From assembly GCA_002396385.1 (NCBI GenBank), contig DGTD01000087.1, positions 1 to 29,761 on the forward strand: a stretch of 29,761 nt of DNA. The letters run 5' to 3'. This DNA comes from Bacteroidales bacterium UBA4345. Lineage in GTDB: Bacteria > Bacteroidota > Bacteroidia > Bacteroidales > Paludibacteraceae. The first letter of the stretch is position 1; every line of letters begins with the position of its first letter. The notes under the pieces are model-generated. The model was not told the origin of the DNA, ran no database searches, and worked only from the letters and a program-made list of their open reading frames with translations. The translations under genes and the position numbers were made by a program. This document shows, in pieces, positions 1 to 7,643 of this stretch.

Positions 1-48
1 TCTGAAGTCTCATAAAATCTAGTTTTGCGAGATGTTGAAAAGTGTGTT

Positions 49-959
49 ATGAATAAAAAAAATGTCCAGCGTGCAAATCGCCTATAACAAAAAAGAATGG
101 GAAAAGAAAAGGCGTCCAATTATACAAATGTTTGTCTTGTGGTCGCCAATTCGTAGGAAAAGAACCGATTCCGACCTCCGAATTATGGAGTGACTATATG
201 TCAGGGAAGCAGACCATAAAAGAGTTGTCGGCTAAATATGGTCTAAGTGAATCAACAATAAAAAGAAGGCTAAGCGACGTCAAAAAGACATGGGTCCAAC
301 CCAGGTACGCAGGTCATGGCGTCATACATATAGATGCGACCTATTTTGGGCGAAATTCGGGTATAATACTAGCTATAGAGTCAAGCTCTGGCGATGTCAT
401 GTATATGGAACACATCAAGCATGAACGGGTTTCTGATTACCAAACAGCCGTGAACCATATTGAAAGTTCTGGATATCGTATTGAAGGTATAGTAATAGAT
501 GGAATACAGACTCTATTTTCTGTTTTCTCACAATACAAGATACAGATGTGCCAATTCCACATGGTTGCGATAGTTAGACGAAAACTGACCAAAAATCCTC
601 AGTTACAGGCAGGTGCGGAACTGCTTGAGATTATATACGGCATGAAGATCGCAAGTAAGAAGCTTTTTGTTGAACAATATGGGAAATGGTGCAATCGATG
701 GAAATCCTTTCTGGCAGAAAAGACAGTCAACGAAATAACCGGCAGGAAGTTCTATACCCATCAGAGATTGAGATCTGCGAAATCAAGTATTGACTTTTAC
801 CTTCCGTACCTTTTCACATTTGAAGAGGTGGAAGGCATGCCAAGAACAAACAATAAACTCGAGGGAAGATTCACCGACTTGAAGAAGAATCTCAATGTTC
901 ACAGCGGCATGTCGGAAGAGAACCGCATGCGGTTCATAAATGGGTTTTTCTTGGCATAG
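49..959 (+). CDS. IS256-family transposase, variant zinc-ribbon type, with frameshifted start
   Basis: This is a DDE transposase of the IS256/MULE-like group, the subgroup with an N-terminal zinc ribbon (IS1249-like). The ribbon is visible as CPAC at 63-74 and CLSC at 129-140. It continues in frame into a helix-turn-helix and a catalytic core. Numbered from the TTG at 132, the core has D68 (IDAT), D123 (VIDG), the C140-x2-H143 pair typical of IS256 relatives, and E244 in the TNNKLEG motif. The C-terminal HSGMSEENR motif is also typical of the subgroup. The only nearby ATG (49) is out of frame with the ribbon, and an in-frame stop lies at 54-56. The two frames meet at an A8 run (55-62), and nine As would join them as MNKKK-CPAC. 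Either slippage is used or the gene is broken. The downstream core has no internal stop. The left IS end is probably outside the window. Confidence 0.8.
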
Positions 960-966
960 GGAAGAT

Positions 967-1019
967 TAAAAAGCAAGAAGGGAGGCAGGACAATATTCCC
1001 GACCTCCCATTGCTTTTTA
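967..1019 (+). terminator. Strong hairpin after the transposase, probable terminator
   Basis: Arms 967-976 (taaaaagcaa) and 1010-1019 (ttgctttttta-type) pair, followed by an inner stem gggagg 980-985 with cctccc 1003-1008. The outer arm carries a T5 tract at its 3' end. It starts 7 bp after the transposase stop and fits an intrinsic terminator or a structured IS end. Confidence 0.6.
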
Positions 1020-1134
1020 GTCTTCGCAATCCTATTCCTCGCAGAGTTGCTCCCCAGCAGAGCCCTGTTACGCTTCGGATTGTCTTGCGAAGATAGAATA
1101 TCCGTCAAAATAATCAAATAGAGAAATGAAAAAA

Positions 1135-1155
1135 CAGCCTGCATTTTGACCTATA
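1135..1155 (+). repeat. 21-bp direct repeat, copy 1
   Basis: The 21 bases from 1135 to 1155 recur exactly at 1240-1260, a period of 105 bp. In the frame of the downstream T9SS remnant both copies read ACILTY. Here that reading frame stops at 1161. The copy sits between the transposon remnant and the truncated secreted-protein gene. Confidence 0.75.
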
Positions 1156-1183
1156 GACCATAACCGAATTGTTAAAATGGCAC

Positions 1184-1205
1184 TTCAAAATTTTGAATCA
1201 CCCTC
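1184..1205 (+). repeat. Palindrome with degenerate copy of the 19.87-kb hairpin arm
   Basis: Positions 1184-1197 form a perfect 14-bp palindrome (TTCAAAATTTTGAA). Positions 1190-1205 match 15 of 16 bases of the right arm of the long hairpin at 19871-19909. It may be a decayed copy of the same hairpin element. Confidence 0.4.
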
Positions 1206-1226
1206 AAACCCTGTGCCCATCGGACT

Positions 1227-1838
1227 TTGCGCAGTGTGTCAGCCTGCATTTTGACCTATACGCCAAAATGTATAACAGGTCCTGTTGCCCTTGAAATAAA
1301 GGCCATACAACCCGCACCACTTCTACTCAAGAGAAATAATATCTTTAGAAAAATTGAAGGCAAAGACCTGAACATAAATGTTCCGCTGCTGTCGGGGGCA
1401 ATCGGCGAAGTAGTATGGGAACCAACCGACTTGCTGGAAAACATAGACGTTCTGACCGCAACACTCACAGAAGATTTTAACTCGGTTCTGGTGTACACCG
1501 TAACAGCAACAGACACAATGGGCTGTCAATCGACATCGGCAACGGTCAAAGTAAAAATGGAAAAAGAATTAGACCTTTCAATTCCGACCTTCTTCACACC
1601 GAACCAAGACGGCATAAACAATATATGGGAGGTGTACGGACTAGAAAGCACACAAAAGAGCAGAGTGAGAATCTATGACCGTTGGGGCAGACAATTGGCA
1701 GAGTTCAACCCAAATACAGAAGGTTGGGACGGCACCTATAACGGACATCCGTGTCCGAGCTGCGACTACTGGTATGTAGTAGACTGTGAAGAGATAGACA
1801 AAATATTTACCGGGCACTTCACACTGATAAGGAAGTGA
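1227..1838 (+). pseudogene. 3' remnant of a T9SS type B (CHU_C) secreted protein
   Basis: The open frame encodes about 200 residues with no signal peptide and no ATG near its start. Residues about 55-110 look like the end of an Ig/PKD-like domain (VYTVTATDTMGC). Residues about 118-203 are a C-terminal sorting domain of the gliding-motility/CHU_C type, with the signature FFTPNQDGINN, then YDRWGR, GWDGTYNG, DYWYVV and the terminal FTGHFTLIRK. That domain directs export through the type IX secretion system and is removed or anchored at the surface. Intact family members are far longer and start with a signal peptide, so this is best read as the tail of a larger gene cut off by the adjacent rearrangement. 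Its C-terminus resembles that of the 1231-residue protein at 19930-23625. Confidence 0.75.
1240..1260 (+). repeat. 21-bp direct repeat, copy 2
   Basis: Exact second copy of 1135-1155. It lies inside the start of the T9SS-cargo remnant, in the reading frame that stays open to 1838. The pair could mark a small duplication or a recombination junction. Confidence 0.75.
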
Positions 1839-1901
1839 AAAAAGATGCCATTGACGTTTTGCATGAAAACGAACAGATTGTAACGAAATGAGAGTTATGC
1901 A

Positions 1902-1932
1902 TTTCAGAATTGGCACAAAAGGGTTATATTTG
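1902..1932 (+). promoter_or_regulatory. Bacteroidetes-type promoter for the thioredoxin gene
   Basis: A perfect TAnnTTTG -7 element (TATATTTG, 1925-1932) is preceded at 19 bp by TTTC (1902-1905), one base off the TTTG -33 consensus. It would start transcription near 1939. That supports ATG 1961 rather than the earlier in-frame ATG at 1910. Confidence 0.55.
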
Positions 1933-1960
1933 CAGAAGAAAAGAAAAATATAACCCAATC

Positions 1961-2557
1961 ATGTTTAAAATTATAAAATGGGCTATCTATATTGCCCTCA
2001 TCTACTTTATCGGATGCTTCGTTGTAGGTCTTTTTTCAGACGATGATGAATCAGAGGAAGGGGCAACAACAGAGACGTCAGTTTCTGAAAATGCATCAGA
2101 CAAGGAAACAGCCCTCAGCATAGACGAACAAGTAAAGAACTTGGAACGCGGAGTTAGCAAAAACAAAAAAGATACCGAGAGACCAACTAACTCGACATCA
2201 GGCTGGGGAACGGGAAAAGTTAGAGAAATCAGCCAGACAGAATTCGGCTCGTTAGTGGCCAACTACACCACCGCCAAGAACCGGTATATAGGCAAGGGAG
2301 CAGCCGTAGTAGACATATATGCGACCTGGTGCGGACCATGCAAGATGTTGTCGCCCATAATGGACAAGATGGCAAAGAAATACCAAGGCCAGGTGCAGTT
2401 TTACAAAATGGACCTTGAAAAATCGAGAAACGTACAGCGCGCCTATAACATAAGTTCCATACCGACACTTATGTTCTGCAAAGGTTCAAGCATAAAGATT
2501 ATTACCGGGGCACCAGATGAAAGCAGTTTAGACGCCCTAATATCAGAAATGCTTTAA
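1961..2557 (+). CDS. Membrane-anchored thioredoxin-fold protein
   Basis: A 198-residue protein with one N-terminal hydrophobic segment (about residues 5-24), an acidic and polar linker (about 26-85) and a thioredoxin domain (about 88-198). The active site WCGPC is at 123-127 and the cis-proline (SSIPTL) at 168, so both redox and substrate-binding features are intact. The TM segment is followed directly by DDDESEE, and the domain is inferred to be periplasmic, where it would oxidise or reduce disulfides in envelope proteins. The WCGPC sequence favours a reductase role. A promoter at 1902-1932 places the start at 1961. Only 55 bp separate it from the first of three FKBP prolyl isomerases, which suggests a shared job in envelope protein folding. 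Confidence 0.85.
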   Translation: MFKIIKWAIYIALIYFIGCFVVGLFSDDDESEEGATTETSVSENASDKETALSIDEQVKNLERGVSKNKKDTERPTNSTSGWGTGKVREISQTEFGSLVANYTTAKNRYIGKGAAVVDIYATWCGPCKMLSPIMDKMAKKYQGQVQFYKMDLEKSRNVQRAYNISSIPTLMFCKGSSIKIITGAPDESSLDALISEML

Positions 2558-2584
2558 GACACATCTATTTTAGAAATTAATGAT

Positions 2585-2592
2585 TATTTTTG
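2585..2592 (+). promoter_or_regulatory. Candidate -7 element before the first FKBP gene
   Basis: TATTTTTG matches TAnnTTTG exactly and lies 20 bp before the ATG at 2613. I see no good TTTG -33 element at the usual spacing, so this may be an internal promoter or chance. Confidence 0.4.
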
Positions 2593-2612
2593 CATAAGAA
2601 ACAACAAAGAAA

Positions 2613-3203
2613 ATGAAAGACTTAAGTTATGCACTTGGCATGATGGTTGCCAACGACTTCAAAAAAGGCGTATTCAAGAACATAGACGTAAACGAGTTCG
2701 CGACAGCCATGAAGAGTGTGTTCAACAACGAAACCACCCGTATAAGTGCAAATGAAGCCAACCAAATAATAAACACCTTCTACCAGAAGGCACAGTCAGA
2801 AGTATTTGAGATGAACAAGAAGGCCGGCGACGCCTATCTGGCCGAAAACAAGAAGCGTGAAGGCGTAATTGTAACCAACAGCGGCCTTCAATACGAGATT
2901 CTTACCACAGGAACAGGAGCCAAACCCAAGGCAACCGACACCGTCCGCTGCCACTACGAGGGCCGTTTACTGAACGGAGAAGTGTTCGACAGTTCATACG
3001 CCCGCAAAGCACCTGCAGACTTTCCTGTAAACGGTGTCATTCCAGGATGGGTAGAAGCGCTACAACTGATGCCAGTAGGTTCAAAATGGCGTCTACACAT
3101 ACCATCGGAGCTCGCATACGGCCAACAACAGGTAAGCGAGCAGATACAGCCCAACTCGACCTTGATATTCGATGTTGAACTGTTAGAAATTTTGGCAAAA
3201 TAA
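2613..3203 (+). CDS. FKBP-type peptidyl-prolyl cis-trans isomerase, no signal peptide
   Basis: A 196-residue isomerase of the FkpA/Mip type. Residues 3-80 form the helical FKBP_N dimerisation region (starting LSYALGMMVAND). Residues about 88-195 form the FKBP catalytic domain. The pocket residues known from FKBP12 are all present: Y115, F125-D126, F137, VIPGW 142-146, Y169 and F186. There is no signal peptide at this ATG. Either the enzyme is cytoplasmic or a start further upstream has been lost; none is apparent. It is the first of three consecutive FKBP genes, 60 bp ahead of the next, and follows a thioredoxin. The family catalyses proline isomerisation during protein folding. Confidence 0.9.
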   Translation: MKDLSYALGMMVANDFKKGVFKNIDVNEFATAMKSVFNNETTRISANEANQIINTFYQKAQSEVFEMNKKAGDAYLAENKKREGVIVTNSGLQYEILTTGTGAKPKATDTVRCHYEGRLLNGEVFDSSYARKAPADFPVNGVIPGWVEALQLMPVGSKWRLHIPSELAYGQQQVSEQIQPNSTLIFDVELLEILAK

Positions 3204-3263
3204 GGCACAGAACTTTTGAATGAAAAAAACACATATCAAAAGTTCCGTCTAAATAACAATCAG

Positions 3264-4019
3264 ATGAAAAAACTAATAATAGTAGTTGCAAGCCTGACAG
3301 CGTTGGCCAATGCCCATGCAGCAGGCAAGGGAAGCTTGAAAACTTCAAAAGACAGCGCGAGCTACGCATTGGGAGTGAACGTCGGTATGGGTTTGAAGCA
3401 ACAACTGCTCACACTGCCAGGAGGTTCAAATTCAGTTGATATGGATCTTTTCACAGAGGCATTGAGCACCACATTAAAGACCAGCGACACTACAAAGCTT
3501 GCTATTGCTCCGAGCAAGACCCCAACCATCATCAACATGTATATGCAGCGTGCTCAGGAAGAGCAGAATGCTAAAGACAAGGCCCTAAACGGCATTTGGC
3601 TAGCCAATAACGCGAAAAAAGCCGGGGTAAAGACAACAGCCAGCGGATTGCAGTACGAAGTATTGAAAGAAGGAACGGGAGCCACACCAGGAGCTACCGA
3701 CAAAGTGAAAGCCTTCTACAAAGGCACACTAACCAACGGCACGCAATTTGACGGCACCACCGACCAACCAATTGAATTTGAGTTGAACCGGGTAATCAGA
3801 GGGTGGACAGAAGGTCTGCAGTTGATGAAGGTAGGCGCAAAATACCGCTTCTACATTCCACCAGAACTGGGTTATGGGCCACGCTCTATGCCAAACATAC
3901 CAGCCAACTCCATATTGATATTCGAAGTGGAACTGGTTGACGTTGGCAAAGCGACAGTAGCCCCTAAACAGCAAACACCACCCCCAAGCAAATTCAGTTT
4001 CAAGCCTTACCAAAAATAA
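3264..4019 (+). CDS. FKBP-type peptidyl-prolyl cis-trans isomerase, exported
   Basis: The ATG at 3264 gives a typical signal peptide (MKKLIIVVASLTALANAHA, cleavage after AHA). An earlier in-frame start would bury it behind a polar stretch, so 3264 is chosen. The 251-residue precursor has an FKBP_N helical region (about 26-120) and an FKBP domain (about 126-228). Its pocket is complete: Y152, F162-D163, F172, VIRGW 177-181, Y204 and F220. The tail after residue 228 is Pro/Gln/Lys rich. It is probably a periplasmic folding catalyst. It sits 60 bp after the first FKBP gene and 78 bp before the third, consistent with one transcription unit ending at the 4951 terminator. Confidence 0.9.
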   Translation: MKKLIIVVASLTALANAHAAGKGSLKTSKDSASYALGVNVGMGLKQQLLTLPGGSNSVDMDLFTEALSTTLKTSDTTKLAIAPSKTPTIINMYMQRAQEEQNAKDKALNGIWLANNAKKAGVKTTASGLQYEVLKEGTGATPGATDKVKAFYKGTLTNGTQFDGTTDQPIEFELNRVIRGWTEGLQLMKVGAKYRFYIPPELGYGPRSMPNIPANSILIFEVELVDVGKATVAPKQQTPPPSKFSFKPYQK

Positions 4020-4097
4020 AACAGGGCACGAACGAACCACAAGGTGGTAGTTAGCATTCACTAAAAAAATGAAATATCCTAAAAAAGAACAAATAAA

Positions 4098-4922
4098 ATG
4101 AAATTAACAAAGGTTGCAGCATTCGCATTCGGTTGTGCTGCATTGATGACCACCGCCTGCAATGGCGACATTAAGAGCGCCGCAAAAGGCGGCAAAGTAG
4201 CAACGGCACAAGACACATTCAACTACGCCCTCGGCTATAACTATGGCAAGGGCCTACTTGACCAGATGAGCCAGATGCCACTTGGCGACAAAGAAGCCAT
4301 CATGAAGAAAGAAGCCATTATAAAAGGTTTTGCAGAAGCCCTCTATGGCGACAGCACCATGAGTGAAGACGCTATGAGAATGTCGGCTGACAACTTCTTC
4401 CGCACCCAGATGGACAAGCAGAAAGAAGCAACTGCCAAAGCATTCGCAGAAATTGCAAAAAAATATGAGGCAGACGGCTACAAAGACCTTGGCAAGCCAA
4501 CAGATGAAAGGATGCAGGGCTACGACGGTCCTACTGTATGGATGAAGGTGATTGAAGAAGGAAACGGCGATAACATCAAGATGACCGACTTCGCCTATAT
4601 GGACTACGAAGGCAAGCTTGCAGCAAACGATACCATATTCGACACTACTAAAGATAAAGAGCCTGCGCTTCTTTCCCCTATGCGTGTCATTCCTGGTTTT
4701 GCACAGGCACTCTGCCAGTTGAAGAAAGGTTCAAAGGCATCGTTCCTTATCCCATCTGATTTGGGTTACGGTCCACGTGAAAGCGGAAAGATCCCTGCAA
4801 ACTCAGCCCTTGTGTTCACTGTAGAAATCAAAGATATCTTCAAGAGTGACGACGAGGCTAGAAAGTTTATGGAGAAGCTTCACCCTGAGTTGGTTAATCC
4901 ACAGGCTCCAGCTGCGAAATAA
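4098..4922 (+). CDS. FKBP-type peptidyl-prolyl cis-trans isomerase, lipoprotein
   Basis: A 274-residue FKBP. The leader ends in a lipobox-like TTAC with the candidate lipidated cysteine at C21, so it is probably membrane attached. FKBP_N spans about 38-130 and the FKBP domain about 145-248. Pocket residues Y170, F181-D182, Y224 and F240 are present, but the usual VIPGW is VIPGF (197-201), a Trp-to-Phe change at the pocket floor. The tail after 250 is Pro/Ala rich. It is a close paralogue of the FKBP at 6826, sharing the ALGYNYGKG/FIGSGLAQD start region, the KKEAIIKGF motif, GKP-D-RM and the DYEGKLAAND motif. The two are separated by a divergent AT-rich pair of genes. Confidence 0.9.
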   Translation: MKLTKVAAFAFGCAALMTTACNGDIKSAAKGGKVATAQDTFNYALGYNYGKGLLDQMSQMPLGDKEAIMKKEAIIKGFAEALYGDSTMSEDAMRMSADNFFRTQMDKQKEATAKAFAEIAKKYEADGYKDLGKPTDERMQGYDGPTVWMKVIEEGNGDNIKMTDFAYMDYEGKLAANDTIFDTTKDKEPALLSPMRVIPGFAQALCQLKKGSKASFLIPSDLGYGPRESGKIPANSALVFTVEIKDIFKSDDEARKFMEKLHPELVNPQAPAAK

Positions 4923-4950
4923 GCGGGAAACAACCCGAAAAGACAATATA

Positions 4951-4987
4951 AACTCCCCTACCACAACGGTTGGGGAGTTTTTATTTT
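4951..4987 (+). terminator. Intrinsic terminator after the FKBP cluster, possibly bidirectional
   Basis: Arms aaactcccc (4951-4959) and ggggagttt (4973-4981) are perfectly complementary and followed by a T-rich run to 4987. It lies 28 bp after the lipoprotein FKBP. The opposite strand also has a modest T-rich flank, so it could serve the - strand gene ending at 5061. Confidence 0.8.
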
Positions 4988-5060
4988 TGATAAGAATGGG
5001 GGAAGCGTTCAAGTAAAAATCAATCAACTTGTAAACATCATATACACAAATATAAACCTA

Positions 5061-5759
5061 TCACCTCTTCTCTTTTTTCAAATTTTCCAATTCAGACAAT
5101 GTACTATCTACTATCCACAAAATCTCCCTTACATCATCATCCTTACAGTTGGATTCACAGATTGGAAGTTTTGTAAAAACCTTTTTTAAGGAATCCTCTT
5201 GAGATAAAAAACCTTTGACACGTCTCTCTCTGCACCTTAATGGATTCTCTTGTGCATCATAATAACAATAATGTTCTATTAGTTCATATTCTGAAGTATC
5301 TTTGACTCCATAATCCATTATATCTCGTTTTTCGACATAAGCATGTATCCATACCTTTTTGTCATTCTCGAGCACACAACATATTGAATCCATAACAGGT
5401 TGAGCCCAATGACCTGAAATCTTATAAATAGAAATCATGTCCAAGTTGGTTACCGAATCATGGAATGTTGACAATATAAATGTTTTATTGGGAGTATTCT
5501 CGTCTTCTGCCACTTCATGTAAATACTCTTCTTTATCCTCTTCTCTTTCAAAATTCATCGAATCTAAATCACTGCTATCGAAACAATAAAAATATTTACA
5601 TGTCAGATCGTATGATTCTGTCAACTCAAATTCTAAACTTTCATAATAATCGTCATACAATCCAAAAGCCGATGACGAATATGATGCCTGAGTTTGATTG
5701 TTTCCTATTGCTAAAAGATGGAACCAAACAGATAAAGCTATGAAAGACAACTTCTTCAT
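5061..5759 (-). CDS. Secreted hypothetical protein
   Basis: I do not recognise a family. The 232-residue product starts with a plausible signal peptide (MKKLSFIALSVWFHLLAIGN, cleavage near TQA at 25). The mature part is acidic, with many Asp, Glu and Tyr, and four or more cysteines (for example CKYFYC, SICCV). The last residues are charged (LENLKKEKR). Base composition is visibly AT-richer than in the FKBP genes on either side. It is 59 bp downstream of the GNAT gene on the same strand and is probably co-transcribed from the promoter at 6417-6447. This pair looks like an insertion between paralogous FKBP genes. Confidence 0.7.
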   Translation of the reverse strand: MKKLSFIALSVWFHLLAIGNNQTQASYSSSAFGLYDDYYESLEFELTESYDLTCKYFYCFDSSDLDSMNFEREEDKEEYLHEVAEDENTPNKTFILSTFHDSVTNLDMISIYKISGHWAQPVMDSICCVLENDKKVWIHAYVEKRDIMDYGVKDTSEYELIEHYCYYDAQENPLRCRERRVKGFLSQEDSLKKVFTKLPICESNCKDDDVREILWIVDSTLSELENLKKEKR

Positions 5760-5818
5760 TCAAATTTGATTAAAAAATTAAAAAAATATTTATAGTGGAA
5801 TAAGATTAAAACTAATAA

Positions 5819-6349
5819 TCAGCGTTTTATCGTCTTTTCAAACCTAAACATGCCATCGCCATCTTCATAGTGGTCGGGCATCCGTGGATCTACATGTTTC
5901 TTATTGAAAAACTCCACAATGTGAAATCCCAGTTTGTTCACATAAAAATGAATATTCCTAGTTTCGAAATAGGGTGTCATCGTTTCCCATACGTCAATAT
6001 TGGGGTACATGCGTTCCACCTCAGTCCACGTTGCCTGTCCAATACCTTTACCATGAATTTTAGGTGAAACAAAAAGTATTTCCAATTCTCCGTGTCTCTT
6101 CTCTTCATCAACCGACAAAATAATACCACCGGCAACCATACCATCTGCTACGATGCGAAATGTTTTAGCATTAGGTCCATCAATACATTCATTGATCGTA
6201 CCTCTAGAAATAATCTCGCCATCAGCTTCAGAATCATCATTTCTTCTTCCAAACTCTTCCATCGCCCCATATTTGAAAGCTTCTTGATTGTCGAGAATGA
6301 ATTGTTCCCTGTCTTCTTCCATAAGCGGAATTAATTCAACTGTAAACAT
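5819..6349 (-). CDS. GNAT-family N-acetyltransferase
   Basis: A 176-residue protein with the GNAT core. Beta strands at about 65-80 (RIVADGMVAGGIIL) and 88-95 (ELEILFVSP) lead into the acetyl-CoA pyrophosphate loop, IHGKGIG at about 98-104, the Q/RxxGxG/A motif. A C-terminal strand-helix (NIHFYVNKLGFHIVEFF) matches the usual FYxKxGF element. It transfers an acetyl group from acetyl-CoA to an amine; the substrate cannot be read from the sequence. The gene is cytoplasmic by prediction (no signal), AT-rich, and leads a two-gene - strand unit from a near-perfect promoter about 68 bp upstream. Confidence 0.85.
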   Translation of the reverse strand: MFTVELIPLMEEDREQFILDNQEAFKYGAMEEFGRRNDDSEADGEIISRGTINECIDGPNAKTFRIVADGMVAGGIILSVDEEKRHGELEILFVSPKIHGKGIGQATWTEVERMYPNIDVWETMTPYFETRNIHFYVNKLGFHIVEFFNKKHVDPRMPDHYEDGDGMFRFEKTIKR

Positions 6350-6416
6350 CTACTTTATATTTTAAGAATCGAAAACAGCAAATAATCGTAAACATCGATT
6401 TTGTCATTTATAGTCT

Positions 6417-6447
6417 CAAATATAACAAATAATCATTTACAAACAAA
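6417..6447 (-). promoter_or_regulatory. Consensus Bacteroidetes promoter for the GNAT gene
   Basis: On the - strand the sequence reads TTTG (6447-6444), 19 bp, TATATTTG (6424-6417), an exact match to TTTG-N19-21-TAnnTTTG. Transcription would start near 6410, giving a leader of about 60 bases before the ATG at 6349. Confidence 0.7.
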
Positions 6448-6778
6448 AAAGCCAACCCATACGCTTTCAAGAATGGTGTATATCAATCCTATTGTTTAAC
6501 GAAACAAAACAACCTTTTTTGATAGACTCTTGCTATTCTCTCTAACAATGCCATTGCCCTCACTTGCAACTACTACTTTCGCGTGAGGTTGGAAGACTAT
6601 GCAGGCTCGTCAGCCATCGAACTATCTGCTTGTTCTTCAAAGCCTCTACGCTCCCAAGTTAGCAACCAACAGCAGCAGTCAGAGGGTTAGTGTACACCAA
6701 TGACCAGATAGAACGGTAAAAATGCACATTCTACCAAAGAAGGCAGTCTTCACCATAGGAAGCTTACCGAATAATTGC
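6448..6778. other. Intergenic region with no clear gene
   Basis: No convincing gene was found. Positions about 6556-6690 are GC-richer than their flanks and carry a short open reading with no start and no recognised match, plus a small inverted repeat (cctcac 6558-6563, gtgagg 6583-6588). It could be a decayed gene or mobile-element remnant. The divergent promoters lie at its two ends. Confidence 0.4.
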
Positions 6779-6786
6779 TATTTTTG
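6779..6786 (+). promoter_or_regulatory. Candidate -7 element for the FKBP-usp-hydrolase-tex operon
   Basis: TATTTTTG is an exact TAnnTTTG match 39 bp upstream of the ATG at 6826. A clear TTTG -33 element at the usual spacing is not visible. Confidence 0.45.
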
Positions 6787-6825
6787 CTTTTGGTCAGTAA
6801 CAAAAAAGCATAACTCTCACCCTCA

Positions 6826-7623
6826 ATGTTCTTAAACAATATGACAATAAAAAGAATTGCCGCCATCGCGCTCTGCAGTATGGCACTCGGAACCATGACC
6901 TGCTACGCAAAAAAGGCAAAAGAACCCGCCATAATACTAACAAAAGTAGACACCTTCAATTATTTTATTGGTTCAGGTCTCGCACAAGATTTGCAGGGTA
7001 TAATCAGACAAATGCAATTGGATGAAAAAAGCGACATCAGGAAAGAAGCCATCATAAAGGGTTTTGTCGATGCCTTGAATGACAAACTGGCCATCAACGA
7101 GGACACGATGCGCAAGGTTGCCAGCGAGTATTTCCAAACAAGACAGGCAGAAAGACAGAAAGCAGCAACCGAGGCCTATAACCAGATGGCAAAAAAATAT
7201 GAGGCCATGGGCTTCAAAGACTTGGGCAAACCCAACGACCCAAGAATGAGCGACTACGATGGTCCAACCGTAAGAATGAAATCCATTACCGAAGGTACAG
7301 GAGATTCAATAAAGCTGACCGACTACATCTACGTGGATTATGAAGGCAAACTGGCCGCCAACGACAGTGTATTTGACAGCACAGCCGACAGAAGTCCGGC
7401 CCTGTTCCCACTCAACCAGCTCATACCAGGTTTCGCGCAAGCCCTCAGCCATATGAAGAAAGGAGCAAAAGCCATCTTCCTGATACCATCGGAATTGGTC
7501 TACGGCGAACAAGCCATGGGCCCGATTCCAGCCAACTCGGCCCTAGTCTTCACCATTGAAGTGAAAGAGGTGTTCAAAAATGAGGAAGAAGCCCAAGCCT
7601 TTAAGGAAAAACAAAACAAATAA
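6826..7623 (+). CDS. FKBP-type peptidyl-prolyl cis-trans isomerase, exported, diverged pocket
   Basis: A 265-residue FKBP with a signal peptide (alternative ATG at 6841 gives MTIKRIAAIALCSMAL, cleavage near CYA). It has an FKBP_N region (about 42-135) and an FKBP domain (about 148-250). Pocket residues Y172, F183-D184, Y226 and F242 are kept. The VIPGW motif is LIPGF (199-203), two changes from the canonical form, and the usual GYG before the flap is VYG. It is a close paralogue of the lipoprotein FKBP at 4098 but lacks its lipobox-like TTAC; a cysteine at 26 lies too near the predicted cleavage site to call. It heads an operon: usp follows at 20 bp, a hydrolase at 28 bp and tex at 21 bp. Confidence 0.9.
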   Translation: MFLNNMTIKRIAAIALCSMALGTMTCYAKKAKEPAIILTKVDTFNYFIGSGLAQDLQGIIRQMQLDEKSDIRKEAIIKGFVDALNDKLAINEDTMRKVASEYFQTRQAERQKAATEAYNQMAKKYEAMGFKDLGKPNDPRMSDYDGPTVRMKSITEGTGDSIKLTDYIYVDYEGKLAANDSVFDSTADRSPALFPLNQLIPGFAQALSHMKKGAKAIFLIPSELVYGEQAMGPIPANSALVFTIEVKEVFKNEEEAQAFKEKQNK

Positions 7624-7643
7624 CCATTCAACAAGAAAACACC

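Noticed and set aside
899..1144. Open frame on the - strand, 81 residues
   Set aside because: It overlaps the transposase 3' end and its hairpin, has no recognisable domain and reads through the inverted-repeat sequence.
1854..1875. Small hairpin after the T9SS remnant as a terminator
   Set aside because: Six-bp stem with no T tract after it.
1910..1960. Upstream in-frame ATG for the thioredoxin gene
   Set aside because: It precedes the -7 element at 1925-1932 and adds a basic stretch before the TM segment; ATG 1961 fits better.
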